IMG/VR virus record: IMGVR_UViG_3300047483_000550
Location: 1 to 55,453 of that record
Source: a virus
Strand: one strand, 5' to 3'
Length of the DNA stretch: 55,453 bases
Part shown: piece after piece, positions 10,175-21,248 of the stretch
Layout: each line of letters opens with the position of its first letter
How positions within the stretch are numbered: the stretch's first letter is position 1
Made by a program: the position numbers and the translations under genes
Notes under the pieces: generated by a model
Databases searched by the model: none
What the model saw: the letters and a program-made list of their open reading frames with translations, nothing else
What the model was told of the DNA's origin: nothing

Positions 10175-11125
10175 ATGAAAAAAATAGAACATACATTATT
10201 AAGACAGACGGGAGTTAGTATTAATTTACCAATATTTTTAGAAAGTACGGTAGATGAAATGGGTGTATTGGTATCATTTGATGGTGGAGTGGAGCAAGTT
10301 GAACAATTATGTAATTTTTCATATACACAAACAGGATCAACTATTACGGTTTTTAACACAGTTAATCCTGATAAACTTAGGAAAATTGTTGAACAGACAT
10401 ATACAATAAATTGGGGTGACGGAAACACATCAGGTTTAACGGTTAATAGTGGTATTGTTGGACAAGGAATGCCATCGAAAACACATACATATACGGGAAA
10501 TACGGAATATATAATTACTTTAACGTTAGACTCACCTTGGACTAAAGAAAAAATATCTAAAAAAATAACCGTACCACAAAACATAACTGTAGCAGATTCA
10601 TTAGGAACTTACACTTATACTGGTACAAGTCTACCGTATTTGAATAATACTACGTATTATTTACAATCGGGTAGGACACAGAATTATCTTAATAATTTAG
10701 ATTACACAAATAATACGGGTCATACTGTTAGTGGTTTTACCTATATGGCATTAGGTAAAAGTAGAATAAATGAATTAAAACAATATGGTTCATCCACAAT
10801 ACCCGGAATGTCAACAGGTACTACCGACGGTTCAATTTGGTCGGGTTATACAATAGATGGTTTATATTATAGAGACTTTCCTGACAATTATACAATGATT
10901 ACGGGAACAACAACTGGTTTTACACAAGAAGAAGTCTTCAATAATATGATAACCCGAAATGAACATTTCTTAGGTTTTATTGATGACCCAACGATTTATT
11001 CGGACATTTTTGTTGAAAGAGGTAGACAAGGTGTAATGGAAAATAACCTAAGACTTGGTGAAATTGATAATATGAGTGAATTAGATGTCTATGGAAATGG
11101 ATATTTTAATGTTAAAAAACAATAA
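10175..11125 (+). CDS. Structural protein with PKD-like domain
   Basis: This 316-residue protein is unassigned by family. Residues about 75-130 look like a PKD-type Ig fold: INWGDGNTS, then THTYTGNTEYIITLTL, the paired WGDG and HTY signatures of PKD domains, which are usually surface-exposed adhesion modules. The C-terminal half carries repeated GTTTG- and YSG-type turns. It begins 11 nt after the previous stop, and an A-rich leader (AATAAAAAATAAA) replaces a ribosome binding site. Gene order suggests a baseplate or tail appendage component. Confidence 0.6.
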   Translation: MKKIEHTLLRQTGVSINLPIFLESTVDEMGVLVSFDGGVEQVEQLCNFSYTQTGSTITVFNTVNPDKLRKIVEQTYTINWGDGNTSGLTVNSGIVGQGMPSKTHTYTGNTEYIITLTLDSPWTKEKISKKITVPQNITVADSLGTYTYTGTSLPYLNNTTYYLQSGRTQNYLNNLDYTNNTGHTVSGFTYMALGKSRINELKQYGSSTIPGMSTGTTDGSIWSGYTIDGLYYRDFPDNYTMITGTTTGFTQEEVFNNMITRNEHFLGFIDDPTIYSDIFVERGRQGVMENNLRLGEIDNMSELDVYGNGYFNVKKQ

Positions 11126-11131
11126 AAATTA

Positions 11132-11139
11132 TATTTATA
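11132..11139 (+). promoter_or_regulatory. TATTTATA motif, putative late promoter
   Basis: Exact motif, 11 nt upstream of the ATG at 11151, in the 25-nt intergenic gap. Confidence 0.55.
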
Positions 11140-11150
11140 ATTAAAAGATT

Positions 11151-12071
11151 ATGGCAGTAGGATCATATGGAGTAGTTAGACCCGCAGATGTGTCACCGGA
11201 TGACGTTGAGATACTATATCATTACGTACCAAATAGGTTATCAACCTCAACAGTTACATTAAAAAAATTAACTGCGAATCAAGTTTTAACACCTATTTAC
11301 CAAACTTCAGGAACAACAACCGACACCTTAGCACAAAATGTTGAGGTTTTGGGTGGTTTATATAATTTAAAATTAAATGCGGATGATTTTACTGATTTAG
11401 GGATTTATACACTTCATTTGAGACCAAAACAAATTAGAACTTCAATTATGGATTGTGGTGTTTTGGCGTCACTACCATCGGTTAGAGGTTTAATTATTGA
11501 TATTAGTAATGTGACATCTGCCGACAAAAATAAATTTACACCACAAGGATTGGTGGGTTATAGAATTGAATACATTAATTCGTCAGATAATAAGAAAGTA
11601 ACCAACTTCTATAAAGTGGTGACCTCTTCGTTTTATTGTACACCTGTTACCGCCAATTTAAATAGCTCAACACAAAAATCGGTTAGATATCAATATAGTG
11701 AAGGTGCAACTAATTTTTTATTTTTAACTATAACACCATCATCCGCACCATCAAATAAACCAAATACCGTCCCATTCATTGGTTTACCTGGACAAAAAAT
11801 TATCTTAACGAATACATATTTTAATCCAACAACTATTGAGATTGATATGGTCGAACACGATGCCTCTACTTTAGCAAACGCACTTTACGGTAATCAAACT
11901 AAGGCGGTTAGTGAAGGTATCTACACAATCTACGATAAAGAAAACAATATCTATAGACAATACAATCTTTATGAAATTAAAGATGATATTCAAGAAACTC
12001 TATACGAAGTTAGAGAGAATCGCACAGATATTGATGAAACATTAAATTTCGATACAATTACTAATATCTAA
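11151..12071 (+). CDS. Structural protein, unknown family
   Basis: A 306-residue protein I cannot place in a family. It reads as a soluble, mixed alpha/beta protein with no signal peptide or membrane segment. The N-terminus ([20 protein letters not shown]) and mid region ([20 protein letters not shown]) look well conserved in style, and the C-terminus is a charged helical tail ([20 protein letters not shown]) that could mediate assembly. It is preceded by its own TATTTATA motif and its stop overlaps the next ATG (TAATG), so it is probably made together with the giant protein that follows. A tail or baseplate role is inferred from position only. Confidence 0.6.
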   Translation: MAVGSYGVVRPADVSPDDVEILYHYVPNRLSTSTVTLKKLTANQVLTPIYQTSGTTTDTLAQNVEVLGGLYNLKLNADDFTDLGIYTLHLRPKQIRTSIMDCGVLASLPSVRGLIIDISNVTSADKNKFTPQGLVGYRIEYINSSDNKKVTNFYKVVTSSFYCTPVTANLNSSTQKSVRYQYSEGATNFLFLTITPSSAPSNKPNTVPFIGLPGQKIILTNTYFNPTTIEIDMVEHDASTLANALYGNQTKAVSEGIYTIYDKENNIYRQYNLYEIKDDIQETLYEVRENRTDIDETLNFDTITNI

Positions 12072-15000
12072 TGGTAAAATATAAAGTTCCAAGTCAAGCG
12101 GGCAGTGGTGCCGATACATTCAGTGATAATTTAGTTGGTGGTCAAATCACCAAGGGCACTAGTCAATTGACCAACACTAACTTCGCACTTGACAGTGGAA
12201 TTGTCCAAAGAGATACTAAGAATTTTAAAACAAATCCTTTTTCTGATTTTTTAACATTAGATGATTTAAAAGAAGAAAACGTAAGCGGTACAACCATTAA
12301 TGGTAAATCCGTTAAGTCAACAAAAAAAGAAATTAAATTTAATGGGTCGAAAAATGACTCAGGTAAATCGTTATTTGGTTCATTAAAAAACAGACTATCG
12401 GTTACATTAATTAATATCATTAAAAAATTTCCAGCGGGAGTTTTAGTTGATAAAAACAGTTACGTTAGTGTAAGTGGGTTTACTGCGTTTAATTCGAGTT
12501 ATAACACAAAAACAAAAACTACCACGTTTAATATTGAGGTTGGTATGTTATATAATCCTTTTGATGTTATTTTTAAAAGACCAAAAAGTAATACAACGGT
12601 ATCAAGTGTTAATCCCGTAAGAGATTTCTATTCATCATATAAAAAATATGTCATTGAACTTAGTGGGGTTACGTATAATATTTTAACGTATACTGAACCA
12701 AATTCATCTAACATTATCACTCTAAAAGTCAGTGGTAACCCGTTTAATGGTAACGCAACTTATAGTGAAAATATTTTAATTAGACCAAACGATGGTGTGA
12801 GTGAAGAATTTTTTTTAAGTTTAGATGACTTAGAAGGAAGTTTATTAAATAGAGAAACATCACCAAAGTATACCGCAAGTTTCAAAGTACCGAGAGATAG
12901 TTTCGACGAAACAAAAACAGAATTAACCACAGTTAATTATTCTTGGCCCGTTTCAACGAAAGATAATTGGAATTTATTAATTGTTGGTATCGAATATGAT
13001 AACTATCTTAGAAATCTAAGTGATATTGCTGATGAGATTGATGATTATAAATCTAATTTACTTTTAAGATTTTTAAGTTCACCACAACTATTTGAATTCG
13101 ATACCGATGGAAAAAAGGCAGAAGCGGTTTTTCAATTATATGGTCAAAGTTTTGATAAGGTAAAAAAATACATCGATAATATTGCGTTTATGAGAAACGT
13201 AAGTTATGACGGTGTTAATAATTTACCTGATATATTATTGAAAAACCTATCAAATACTTTAGGTTTAGACACGGTTAATTTAATAAATGAAAATAGTTTT
13301 GATGATTTACTTTACACTAAAACAGTACAATATCCCGGCAAACCAAGTGGTATTTCATTAGTTGAGGCCGAATACGAATTTTACAGAAGATTATTGGTCA
13401 ATCTTGCACACATATATAAATCAAAAGGTACAAGAAAATCTATTGAATTCTTTTTAAGATTCTTAGGTGCTCCCGAACCAATGATTAAAATTGAACAGTA
13501 TGTTTATAAGGTTGAATCATTTCCAATATCATATGATTTGGAAGATGAAATTTATGATGTTATTAGTGGTAATAAGAAACATATAAGTGTCGGTTTTTTA
13601 CCTACTGGTGGGACAATTAACGATGTAACATATTCTGGTTACACGTATTACCCATTAATAACAACCGGTACAACGTCGTTAAATAGAGATGGATATCCCG
13701 TTCAGGAATTATCATTTTATCCACAATCAATTAGTGGAGTTACAGGGGATATATTTTTTCAAAAAGGATCAGGTTGGTACGATAATACCATAGATCACAA
13801 ATCATTATTAATATTGGATGATGAAAAATCGATATTGACCGGTAGAACTAAAACTATAGTAACAAAGAATAGTCCATTCACGTATGGTGAAGATTATTTT
13901 GATATGTATAGAACATTACCTGGTTTAGATACAGGTTATGGTTTAATTAGTGTTGTTGATAACGTTAAAGGTGAAATATTAAATGACGACTCAAACCTGA
14001 TTCTTAATAGAAAAAATTTAAATGTTTACATTTCATCATCTCAGGCAATCGATTATGACATATATCGTAAATCGAGAGATTTAAATTTAACATTTGGTAC
14101 AAATAGTTTAGAGCCACAAAATAGCGTATCGTTCGCTGAATATGTTGACAATTTATTAAACCAACAAATTAAAAATTCTAATTTAATAAAATATAAAAAG
14201 AATTACACTCAATTAGAAGATATATTCAGAGATTACATTACACACACGGGATTCACACCTTACAACTTTATAGATGTAAACGAATTTGTAAATAAAATGA
14301 GTCCAAATTGGACGAAAGTCTTGGAACAAATTATACCTGCCACAACATTATGGACAGGAGGTAATTTAATTGAAAATACTATTTTTGGTAGATCAAAATA
14401 CAAATATCAATATGGATGTCAACCAGTGACAATTGTCGATTACGTTTATCCGGAAATTACAGGACAAACATCAACACGATTTTTTGAAGATGAAATTAAA
14501 TGGATGGATAGTGAACTTGGATTATCAATCGAAATTGACGAAATTGGCGAATTTGAACACGACGGATATATTAAATTTTACCCAACATTTGAAATTGATG
14601 GGGTTGTTTATTCTGGAGCGTCTATTGATTCATATGTTTTAGTTTCGGGAGACACTACAGTACATAATGTAAGTGCAAGACTTTATACTTACACTTCTGA
14701 TACGGAATATACAGGGCAAACAATCAATAATACTTTAAATCCAGATTATGACGAAATAATGTCATTATGGAAAAGAGCCATATTAGGGTCTATTAACTAT
14801 ATTAATACATATTCGGGTTACACCAGAGATAAAGTTGGTGATAATAATTTATATGGAACTTCCATTGGTTATTCGGGAATCACGGGTACAACTGAAATTG
14901 CACCATTAATCTCATATGATATATATGTTGACGAAAAAGGAGATGAAAGAATTAAATTTAAATCTTTTAAATACGGTCCAAATAATTGCACGGTAAAAAA

Positions 15001-16501
15001 TTATTTAAATTTTGGATTAACGGCAATTGGTAATAATGATATAAAAGATTGTAGATTTGGTAGTGGTAATGAAGGTGCGTCTTATGTCGAAATACCACCG
15101 ACCCCAACCCCAACTCCAACAATAACACCTACCCCAACAGTTACACCTACAGGGACGCCAACCGCTACGCCAACAGTTACACCTACATCGACCCCAACAG
15201 TTACACCTACATCTACACCTGAACCAACGTTCACACCAACACCTACACCAACCGTGACAGGTACACCAACACCTACACCAACAATAACAGTTACTCCAAC
15301 ACCTACCGCAACTCCCGATTGTAACTTTGATGTGGAGGTTAGTTTTGTGACTGGTACACCAACACCGACTCCTACCGCAACTCCAACTTGTGATTTTGAT
15401 GTAAACATTGAGGTAATAACAAGTACACCTACCCCAACACCGACAGCGACTGTTACACCTACCCCAACTCCCGATTGTAACTTTGACGTGAATACAATTG
15501 TAGTGACTAGTACACCAACCCCAACACCGACTGCCACACCTACACCTACCGCAACACCTTTTATAGATTGTAATTTTGATGTTGAGGTTATCATAGTATC
15601 TAGCACTCCAACACCTACTCCAACACCAACTAGTACACCAGTACCACCAACTCCAACACCTACACCAACTGCAACACCAGTACCGACAGATACGCCGACC
15701 CCAACACCAACTAGTACACCGATACCACCAACCGAAACACCAACACCAACACCAACCGCAACACCGGTACCAACAGATACCCCAACACCAACACCAACAC
15801 CACAACCTGCGTTTAATGTTAAATTAAATAACTTACAACCTTCAGGTTACGGTGAATGTAATAATGGTACAACAATAACCGTATATGGTAATAATTCTAA
15901 TTTCTGTTCTGTAACTACATTTACATCTAGTTACTTTACATTGTTAGGGACAACCACATATTGGTTATCTTATGAAGGTAACTATGTACAAATATTCCAT
16001 ATGAGTGGTGATGTTGCAACTCGTTCACAATCTTGTCAAGCTTGTAATGATAATCCACCAACCCCAACTCCAACACCAACAATTACTCCAACACCTTGCC
16101 CATCCGAAGGAACATTGTTAAATACATATTGTGATACTTTTGATTTATATGGTACATATGCCGATGGTAATTGTGGTACGTACAACGCATTTATTGAAAG
16201 TAATTCGGTAAGTTGTGGATATACACCACCAGCGGCTACCCCAACTCCTACACCGACAGCAACACCAAATCCTGAACCAACATTATATACGGTATTCACA
16301 AGTTGTACAACCGGTAAGAAATACTACTACAGTTATGGAACGTTGTTACCTGTCCTCGGATATTTAACATTACCTGAATATGGTAATGACTGTGTTTACG
16401 CTGACGGTAATTTCTCAAATCCACAAGACGCTAGTATCGGTGAATTTGTTGAAGCGTTTGTGTCATACAATAACGAGGGAAGTTGTCCAAATTGTATATA
16501 A
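12071..16501 (+). CDS. Giant tail protein: gpI-like core plus Thr-Pro/Cys modular C-terminal stalk
   Basis: This 1476-residue protein has two parts. Residues 1 to about 1005 are a structural core. Residues about 310-480 resemble phage tail protein I-type baseplate proteins: an early helical part, then [20 protein letters not shown] followed by [19 protein letters not shown], the KGT...LG pattern of that group (inference). Residues about 1008-1248 are Thr-Pro stalk containing four short insertions of the form C-[ND]-F-D-V with hydrophobic residues after them. The remainder is a set of small Cys-containing modules joined by short TPTP linkers; one (FCSVTTFTS...[16 protein letters not shown]) is shared with the protein at 17155. 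I infer a tail fibre or spike attached directly to the baseplate. Confidence 0.65.
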   Translation: MVKYKVPSQAGSGADTFSDNLVGGQITKGTSQLTNTNFALDSGIVQRDTKNFKTNPFSDFLTLDDLKEENVSGTTINGKSVKSTKKEIKFNGSKNDSGKSLFGSLKNRLSVTLINIIKKFPAGVLVDKNSYVSVSGFTAFNSSYNTKTKTTTFNIEVGMLYNPFDVIFKRPKSNTTVSSVNPVRDFYSSYKKYVIELSGVTYNILTYTEPNSSNIITLKVSGNPFNGNATYSENILIRPNDGVSEEFFLSLDDLEGSLLNRETSPKYTASFKVPRDSFDETKTELTTVNYSWPVSTKDNWNLLIVGIEYDNYLRNLSDIADEIDDYKSNLLLRFLSSPQLFEFDTDGKKAEAVFQLYGQSFDKVKKYIDNIAFMRNVSYDGVNNLPDILLKNLSNTLGLDTVNLINENSFDDLLYTKTVQYPGKPSGISLVEAEYEFYRRLLVNLAHIYKSKGTRKSIEFFLRFLGAPEPMIKIEQYVYKVESFPISYDLEDEIYDVISGNKKHISVGFLPTGGTINDVTYSGYTYYPLITTGTTSLNRDGYPVQELSFYPQSISGVTGDIFFQKGSGWYDNTIDHKSLLILDDEKSILTGRTKTIVTKNSPFTYGEDYFDMYRTLPGLDTGYGLISVVDNVKGEILNDDSNLILNRKNLNVYISSSQAIDYDIYRKSRDLNLTFGTNSLEPQNSVSFAEYVDNLLNQQIKNSNLIKYKKNYTQLEDIFRDYITHTGFTPYNFIDVNEFVNKMSPNWTKVLEQIIPATTLWTGGNLIENTIFGRSKYKYQYGCQPVTIVDYVYPEITGQTSTRFFEDEIKWMDSELGLSIEIDEIGEFEHDGYIKFYPTFEIDGVVYSGASIDSYVLVSGDTTVHNVSARLYTYTSDTEYTGQTINNTLNPDYDEIMSLWKRAILGSINYINTYSGYTRDKVGDNNLYGTSIGYSGITGTTEIAPLISYDIYVDEKGDERIKFKSFKYGPNNCTVKNYLNFGLTAIGNNDIKDCRFGSGNEGASYVEIPPTPTPTPTITPTPTVTPTGTPTATPTVTPTSTPTVTPTSTPEPTFTPTPTPTVTGTPTPTPTITVTPTPTATPDCNFDVEVSFVTGTPTPTPTATPTCDFDVNIEVITSTPTPTPTATVTPTPTPDCNFDVNTIVVTSTPTPTPTATPTPTATPFIDCNFDVEVIIVSSTPTPTPTPTSTPVPPTPTPTPTATPVPTDTPTPTPTSTPIPPTETPTPTPTATPVPTDTPTPTPTPQPAFNVKLNNLQPSGYGECNNGTTITVYGNNSNFCSVTTFTSSYFTLLGTTTYWLSYEGNYVQIFHMSGDVATRSQSCQACNDNPPTPTPTPTITPTPCPSEGTLLNTYCDTFDLYGTYADGNCGTYNAFIESNSVSCGYTPPAATPTPTPTATPNPEPTLYTVFTSCTTGKKYYYSYGTLLPVLGYLTLPEYGNDCVYADGNFSNPQDASIGEFVEAFVSYNNEGSCPNCI
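15098..15812 (+). repeat. Thr-Pro stalk-coding repeat with four C[ND]FDV insertions
   Basis: Degenerate ACACCAACC-type repeats. Four related inserts encoding DCNFDV-, CDFDV-, DCNFDV- and DCNFDV-type motifs start near 15317, 15387, 15472 and 15567, each flanked by TPTPT runs. The inserts differ in synonymous codons. Confidence 0.9.
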
Positions 16502-16518
16502 AAATAAAAATAATTAGA

Positions 16519-16526
16519 TATTTATA
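16519..16526 (+). promoter_or_regulatory. TATTTATA motif, putative late promoter
   Basis: Exact motif in the 42-nt gap, 17 nt upstream of the ATG at 16544. Confidence 0.55.
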
Positions 16527-16543
16527 AAAAGAATTAAAAAAAT

Positions 16544-17071
16544 ATGAATGTAACATTTACGTTAACAGGAGGTTCGGCATCAACAGCGGCAGGGCCATTT
16601 AATATTTCGGGAACAACAAGTGGAGATGTAACTTCACAACTTGCGACAGGAATCACTAAAAGTCAATTACTAACTGGTTATACGATTAATAGTGTTAATG
16701 ACGCCATTACGGGAGGTACAATTGCGAGTACGGGGACTTGTAGTACGACAACAAATTGGTCAGTTACACCAACATCATCGTTAGGGGTTTTAGTAGACAA
16801 TTCTTTTATTCTTGGTTTGACCGAATCATCTACGTGTCCAGGGACTAACGTATATAATGCTGTTTATATGTCACAATTTGATTATGATAATCGTTATACG
16901 GCAAGTGCAGTTAAACTTATAACATTATATCAAGATGAACAATTATCGATATTATACACTGGTTATAATTTCGTTTATGTTGAAGGATATTTGGGAGGTT
17001 TATCAGAAGTTTATTCGATAAGTCCATCAACCGCGGTTATTGGTAATCCGGCAGGGTCACAACCTTGTTAA
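16544..17071 (+). CDS. Small virion-associated protein, unknown family
   Basis: A 175-residue Thr/Ser/Gly-rich protein of unknown family, with its own upstream TATTTATA motif and a strong terminator after it, so it may be a monocistronic late transcript. The N-terminus lacks a signal peptide (MNVTFTLTGGSAS). Cys residues occur as GTCSTTT, STCPGT and a C-terminal PC. The second half is Tyr-rich (YNAVYMSQFDYDNRY, YTGYNFVYVEGY). The composition matches the small Cys-containing modules at the C-terminus of the preceding giant protein, so it may be a free-standing version of such a module or a fibre tip. Confidence 0.6.
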   Translation: MNVTFTLTGGSASTAAGPFNISGTTSGDVTSQLATGITKSQLLTGYTINSVNDAITGGTIASTGTCSTTTNWSVTPTSSLGVLVDNSFILGLTESSTCPGTNVYNAVYMSQFDYDNRYTASAVKLITLYQDEQLSILYTGYNFVYVEGYLGGLSEVYSISPSTAVIGNPAGSQPC

Positions 17072-17094
17072 GATTACAACACATAAAGATTTTT

Positions 17095-17126
17095 AAAACC
17101 CCTTTATTTTAAGGGGTTTTTTATTT
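17095..17126 (+). terminator. Strong Rho-independent terminator
   Basis: AAAACCCCTT at 17095-17104 and AAGGGGTTTT at 17111-17120 form a perfect 10-bp stem around TATTTT, followed by TTATTT. It lies between two genes that each have their own TATTTATA motif. Confidence 0.88.
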
Positions 17127-17142
17127 AATTTATAGATAATAC

Positions 17143-17150
17143 TATTTATA
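17143..17150 (+). promoter_or_regulatory. TATTTATA motif, putative late promoter
   Basis: Exact motif, 4 nt from the ATG at 17155 and downstream of a strong terminator, so a new transcript is needed here. The start would be nearly leaderless if this is a -10-type element. Confidence 0.62.
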
Positions 17151-17154
17151 GGAT

Positions 17155-18399
17155 ATGTCATTCACAATACAATTAACAGGTTTTACAAATTTAGGTGCAT
17201 CAATTTTAAATGTTGATTTATATGGATGTACTGGAAGTATTTTACAATGTACTGGACAAACAATAAACGATTTAACTGATTACTTTTTAATTACGGGTCA
17301 AACAAACATACCAAGAGCACAAATAAATGGTAGATATATTGTTGTTCCTGATGGAATTAAAACAATTAAAGTTGTTCCCACAAATTTAAATGATGGAGGT
17401 TGTGTATTGGGAACAGATTTTAATTACATAAAAATCAATACACCGGTAACCCCAACACCTACACCGACTATAACTCCAACTCCTACGGTGACGAGTACAC
17501 CAACTCCAACACCTACACCAACTGCGACACCAGTACCGACAGATACGCCGACCCCAACCCCAACTATTACGCCTGAACCAACGTTTACACTAACCCCAAC
17601 TCCTACAGTAACACCGACCGCAACACCATCTCAAATAATGGTTTGGAATTTATATTACCCTTGTGGTACAACCAATGCTGCAACTCAGGTTATCGAATAT
17701 AGTTCGAATTATGTTGGTGGTGAAATTATAAAAGGATCAAATGGTTTGTGTTATACAATTGCAGTAACTGGTTATTCTATGAGTACACCAATTACCGTAT
17801 CATCGGAACATTCAACTTGTGAGGATTGTGAATCTATAACAGGACCAACACCAATTACCTTTAGTGCGGTTCCAAGTTGTGTGGGATACGCACCAACAGG
17901 TGTGACAATTACGATTAGCGGTGCGTCTGGAGGTTCAGGTACGGGGTATTATGTTGTGATGACTTCACCTTCGGGAAATAATACTCCACATAATTTACCA
18001 TATTCATATGATAGTTTAGATAACTATGTTGGTAATACATACGCATTTACAGTTTATGATAGTAACGACACACCTAGTGACAATGTAGTATTAACTCAAG
18101 ATTTTAGTTGTGCTTCGGCACCTAATAATACCGCAGCAGCTAAGTTAATCATACAATCAACACAACCAACGTCTGGACAAGTGGATTCGGGAACGTTATT
18201 ATATACTTTTGATTTAGGTAGCCCGTCGGCAACATTCTGTACCGCCACTACATTTACAGCATTAGGATTAACCGGACTTGCAACTGGAAATAATTATTGG
18301 TTATGTTACGAAGGTCAGACAAGACAAGTTTTTCATCCGTCTAATGCTGATTATTTTCAATCGGCAGGTGGTTGTCAAACAATAATAACAGGATTTTAA
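17155..18399 (+). CDS. Appendage protein with Thr-Pro stalk and shared Cys/YWLxYEG module
   Basis: This 414-residue protein has an N-terminal beta domain (residues 1-95), a Thr-Pro stalk (about 95-158), and three small C-terminal domains. One (about 160-225) has spaced Cys residues (YPCGTT, GLCYTI, STCEDC). One (about 230-325) resembles an Ig/PKD-type fold ([19 protein letters not shown]). The last (about 330-414) has the pattern [12 protein letters not shown]...[16 protein letters not shown], matching a module of the protein at 12071. The stalk DNA also resembles that of the 12071 gene. It has its own putative promoter after a strong terminator. I infer a fibre or spike involved in host contact; the family is not recognised. 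Confidence 0.62.
   Translation: MSFTIQLTGFTNLGASILNVDLYGCTGSILQCTGQTINDLTDYFLITGQTNIPRAQINGRYIVVPDGIKTIKVVPTNLNDGGCVLGTDFNYIKINTPVTPTPTPTITPTPTVTSTPTPTPTPTATPVPTDTPTPTPTITPEPTFTLTPTPTVTPTATPSQIMVWNLYYPCGTTNAATQVIEYSSNYVGGEIIKGSNGLCYTIAVTGYSMSTPITVSSEHSTCEDCESITGPTPITFSAVPSCVGYAPTGVTITISGASGGSGTGYYVVMTSPSGNNTPHNLPYSYDSLDNYVGNTYAFTVYDSNDTPSDNVVLTQDFSCASAPNNTAAAKLIIQSTQPTSGQVDSGTLLYTFDLGSPSATFCTATTFTALGLTGLATGNNYWLCYEGQTRQVFHPSNADYFQSAGGCQTIITGF
17445..17630 (+). repeat. Thr-Pro stalk-coding repeat
   Basis: About 62 residues of TPTP dipeptides. The segment encoding [15 protein letters not shown] is nearly the same in DNA as the one near 15670 in the 12071 gene, pointing to module exchange between the two. 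Confidence 0.88.
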
Positions 18400-18408
18400 T
18401 CAAATGGA

Positions 18409-18416
18409 TATTTATA
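18409..18416 (+). promoter_or_regulatory. TATTTATA motif, putative late promoter
   Basis: Exact motif, 4 nt from the ATG at 18421, within a 21-nt gap. Confidence 0.6.
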
Positions 18417-18420
18417 ACAT

Positions 18421-20547
18421 ATGAGTTTTTTAAATAGTAACAACGCAGAATTTTTATCGGCTAGAATAACCCAAAAAGGAAGAATGGCGATTGCTAAAGG
18501 AGACTTTAAAATTGAATATTTCCAAATTGGTGATTCTGAATTCGACTATTCAACATCATTAACTAATCAGAAAGTTTTTTCTTCATTAGATAAAGAAGGT
18601 GGTGTTAAATATCCATTTTTATATAAAAATGGGGATACTGATTTAACAACATATGGTACACCAATATCAAATTACTTAGCACCCATACCTTTAAGAAACG
18701 ATATGAGTCCTGCGGGATTCGTATCAAGTTCAAGTAATAAAACAATAGAATGTTTAACACAAAAAATACCATTTACACATATTAGTGGGTCAACTAGTTT
18801 AGTGGTATTAACAGGAAATACATATCAAACAACTGAATATATTACCGTAGCATTTAAACCATTTTCAGGTTTGACAAATACAATCACAGGAAATACAAAC
18901 AGTTTAGTTTATAAAGTTTTAAGTATTAGTGGTAATACACTGACTTTAGACAGAGCATTACCGAACTTATCAAGTTTGTTAGGAAATGTTGAAGTTGTTT
19001 GTAATAAATGCCAACCCGAATTGATTGATGACACACAATTAAATCCTTGGACAATGAATATTGTTTGGGATAGAAATGTAATTGGTACAACTTCAGACGA
19101 TGAGTCTTTAACTGGTTACACAAGTAATGTGTATCAGTCAACCAAACAATTTTTAGGATACACAAAATCAAATGGACAAACATTTGTAAGTGCACAAGGA
19201 CTATCATCAACAGGATTTACAATCACGGGTACGTCATTTGCTAACTCAATGTCAACAGGTTCAACGGATGGCGATGATATCATAATGGTAACACCTGAAG
19301 AACAAAGAACAATTGCAATAATTCATTATTCCGAATTAGGTGATATTGACGTAGACCCAGAAAGATTTTTTAAATATGACGACTATATTAGTTCATCAAC
19401 ATCAACAGGTTCAACGGTAACACCGGACGATAGTAGTGATTTAAACTATTTTGAGGTTTTTATTCCATTTATATTATACCATAGAAAACCGAATACAATC
19501 GGAGCTAAATTTAAAATGGATTCTACACCATATTATATTAAATCGAATATAACGACAACTAAACAAGCATTAGAATATCGTTATCTATTAGATGAAAATA
19601 ATTATAGAGTTGGTAAAGTATTTGTAAACAACAAAATAATTGTGATTGATGATCAAGAACTGGTTGCGGTTTTAGATTACAGAAGTAACCGAAAATATAC
19701 ATTACCTTCACCAAGAGTTTACGCAACACCAACAAATAGCACCGCAGCAAATTCTATGCTGACAGGTACAACAGGTCAAACCGTTTGGGTTACATATATG
19801 TTTGAATATACGGGGGATACTAAATTAAACTCATTACCTTGTAATTATTTTAATAAAGTAAGATTAGGTAGTGCAACCGATGGTTGTACATCATCAACAC
19901 CATCAAACATTTCGTTTAAATTTGGCGATGGTGTAGTTTCAGAATTAAATTTTTTAAAGACTAATACGTCGTCATTAAATGAAGGATTTGTTGCTAATAA
20001 ATTCACCGCTTTAGTTCAAATTGTAAATAGTGCAACTGGAACACCAATATCAAGCGAATGGAGAAAAATTGATTTAACATCAGAAGTTGGTGGAGATGGT
20101 TCATCTTTAATTAATGTTACCAATTTTAGTGGTAAAACATTTACAATAACTAAAACGCAGTATGACGCATCATCTTCAAACAAGTTTGATTTAGAAAATC
20201 ATTTCTCAGGATTAACAACAAATTATTTAGGAGATACAAATAGTACTACCGAACCACAATTTGGTGACGAACAACCGTTTCCTGGCAGCATTAAATTAGT
20301 TAGGGCTACGGATATTGAACAAATGAATTTTCTGATTAACTTACCTGAGGGGACTTTTGGGGATATCCCTAATAGTGATAATGGGTTTTCACAAAATCCA
20401 ACACATCCAATAACGGGTACAACCTCAACGTATATAACTGAAGTGGCGTTACTCAATTCTAATAAAGAATCATTAGTAGTTGCAAAAACTTCCACACCAA
20501 TTAAAAGAAACGGTGCTCAGGTATTGGCAATTAAATTAGATTTCTAA
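18421..20547 (+). CDS. Tail/virion structural protein with KGR...GDSE N-terminal signature
   Basis: A 708-residue structural protein. The N-terminus contains ITQKGRMAIAKGDFKIEYF followed by QIGDSEFDY, a signature I associate with tail or fibre-type proteins of T4-like and marine myoviruses; I cannot give a specific gene. The rest is Thr/Ser/Gly-rich with repeated TGTT and TGST turns, a C-terminal segment ITEVALLNSNKESLVVAKTS as seen at fibre or tail-pin protein ends, and a basic hydrophobic finish (VLAIKLDF). No stalk repeats or catalytic motif are present. It is the last gene of the first structural block and begins 4 nt after a TATTTATA motif. Confidence 0.65.
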   Translation: MSFLNSNNAEFLSARITQKGRMAIAKGDFKIEYFQIGDSEFDYSTSLTNQKVFSSLDKEGGVKYPFLYKNGDTDLTTYGTPISNYLAPIPLRNDMSPAGFVSSSSNKTIECLTQKIPFTHISGSTSLVVLTGNTYQTTEYITVAFKPFSGLTNTITGNTNSLVYKVLSISGNTLTLDRALPNLSSLLGNVEVVCNKCQPELIDDTQLNPWTMNIVWDRNVIGTTSDDESLTGYTSNVYQSTKQFLGYTKSNGQTFVSAQGLSSTGFTITGTSFANSMSTGSTDGDDIIMVTPEEQRTIAIIHYSELGDIDVDPERFFKYDDYISSSTSTGSTVTPDDSSDLNYFEVFIPFILYHRKPNTIGAKFKMDSTPYYIKSNITTTKQALEYRYLLDENNYRVGKVFVNNKIIVIDDQELVAVLDYRSNRKYTLPSPRVYATPTNSTAANSMLTGTTGQTVWVTYMFEYTGDTKLNSLPCNYFNKVRLGSATDGCTSSTPSNISFKFGDGVVSELNFLKTNTSSLNEGFVANKFTALVQIVNSATGTPISSEWRKIDLTSEVGGDGSSLINVTNFSGKTFTITKTQYDASSSNKFDLENHFSGLTTNYLGDTNSTTEPQFGDEQPFPGSIKLVRATDIEQMNFLINLPEGTFGDIPNSDNGFSQNPTHPITGTTSTYITEVALLNSNKESLVVAKTSTPIKRNGAQVLAIKLDF

Positions 20548-20586
20548 GCTTTACATTTTCACATTTATTGTCTATATATTGTTAAT

Positions 20587-21192
20587 ATGAGTATAGATGT
20601 AAAATTTAAGAACAAGCCAAAAATTTTGGGATTAGATATTTCAACCAAAACTATTGGATGGGCGTTATTTGACATATCAGGTTCTAAGTTATTAGAATTA
20701 AGTCATTTTTCCCCAAAAATTAAACCTCAACCCGAAGATAAGATTGAGGAGTTAATAAAAAAAGCGGACGCATTTAAGAAGCACTTAGAAGGTTATAAGG
20801 ATATAGGAATTACTCGTGTCATTATTGAAGAACCTTTATTACAATCAAACAACATTTATACGATTGGGACTTTATTACGATATAATACTTTAATTTTAAA
20901 GAATTGTTACGATGTTTTGGGAGTGTTACCGACATTCATATCAACATATAACTCAAGAAAATTTGCGTTTCCTGATTTAGTTGGCCCAAATGATAAGGGT
21001 CGTAATGTATTATTTGGTGGTTACCCTAAAGATATTGATAAGAAACACGTAATTTGGGAACACGTTAATAGTGTGTGTCCCGATATCGAATGGTTATACG
21101 GAAAAACGGGAAATTTAAAAAAAGAAAATTATGATATGGCAGATGCCGCTTGTTGTGTTATCGGTTATGTCAATATGAATAAACAACGCTAA
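20587..21192 (+). CDS. ruvC: RuvC-like Holliday junction resolvase
   Basis: This 201-residue protein has the RuvC/RNase H-like acidic core: GLDISTKTIGWALFD with Asp17, VIIEEPLL with Glu81/Glu82, and YDMADAACC near the C-terminus with Asp183 and Asp186. Such phage enzymes resolve branched recombination and replication DNA before packaging, the job done by endonuclease VII in T4, which is an unrelated fold. It begins a block of DNA metabolism genes (primase, PD-(D/E)XK nuclease, gp47/gp46). The upstream gap contains TATATATTG (about 20571-20580) without a TATTTATA motif, consistent with a different, earlier promoter class. Confidence 0.85.
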   Translation: MSIDVKFKNKPKILGLDISTKTIGWALFDISGSKLLELSHFSPKIKPQPEDKIEELIKKADAFKKHLEGYKDIGITRVIIEEPLLQSNNIYTIGTLLRYNTLILKNCYDVLGVLPTFISTYNSRKFAFPDLVGPNDKGRNVLFGGYPKDIDKKHVIWEHVNSVCPDIEWLYGKTGNLKKENYDMADAACCVIGYVNMNKQR

Positions 21193-21235
21193 AAAATATT
21201 TGATTAATATTTTACTTTGTTAAATGTTTATGTTA

Positions 21236-21243
21236 TATTTATT
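21236..21243 (+). promoter_or_regulatory. TATTTATT motif upstream of small RNA
   Basis: One mismatch to TATTTATA in the context TATATTTATT. A -10-type element here would start a transcript near 21249-21251, immediately before the hairpin and terminator that follow. Confidence 0.5.
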
Positions 21244-21248
21244 AAAAG

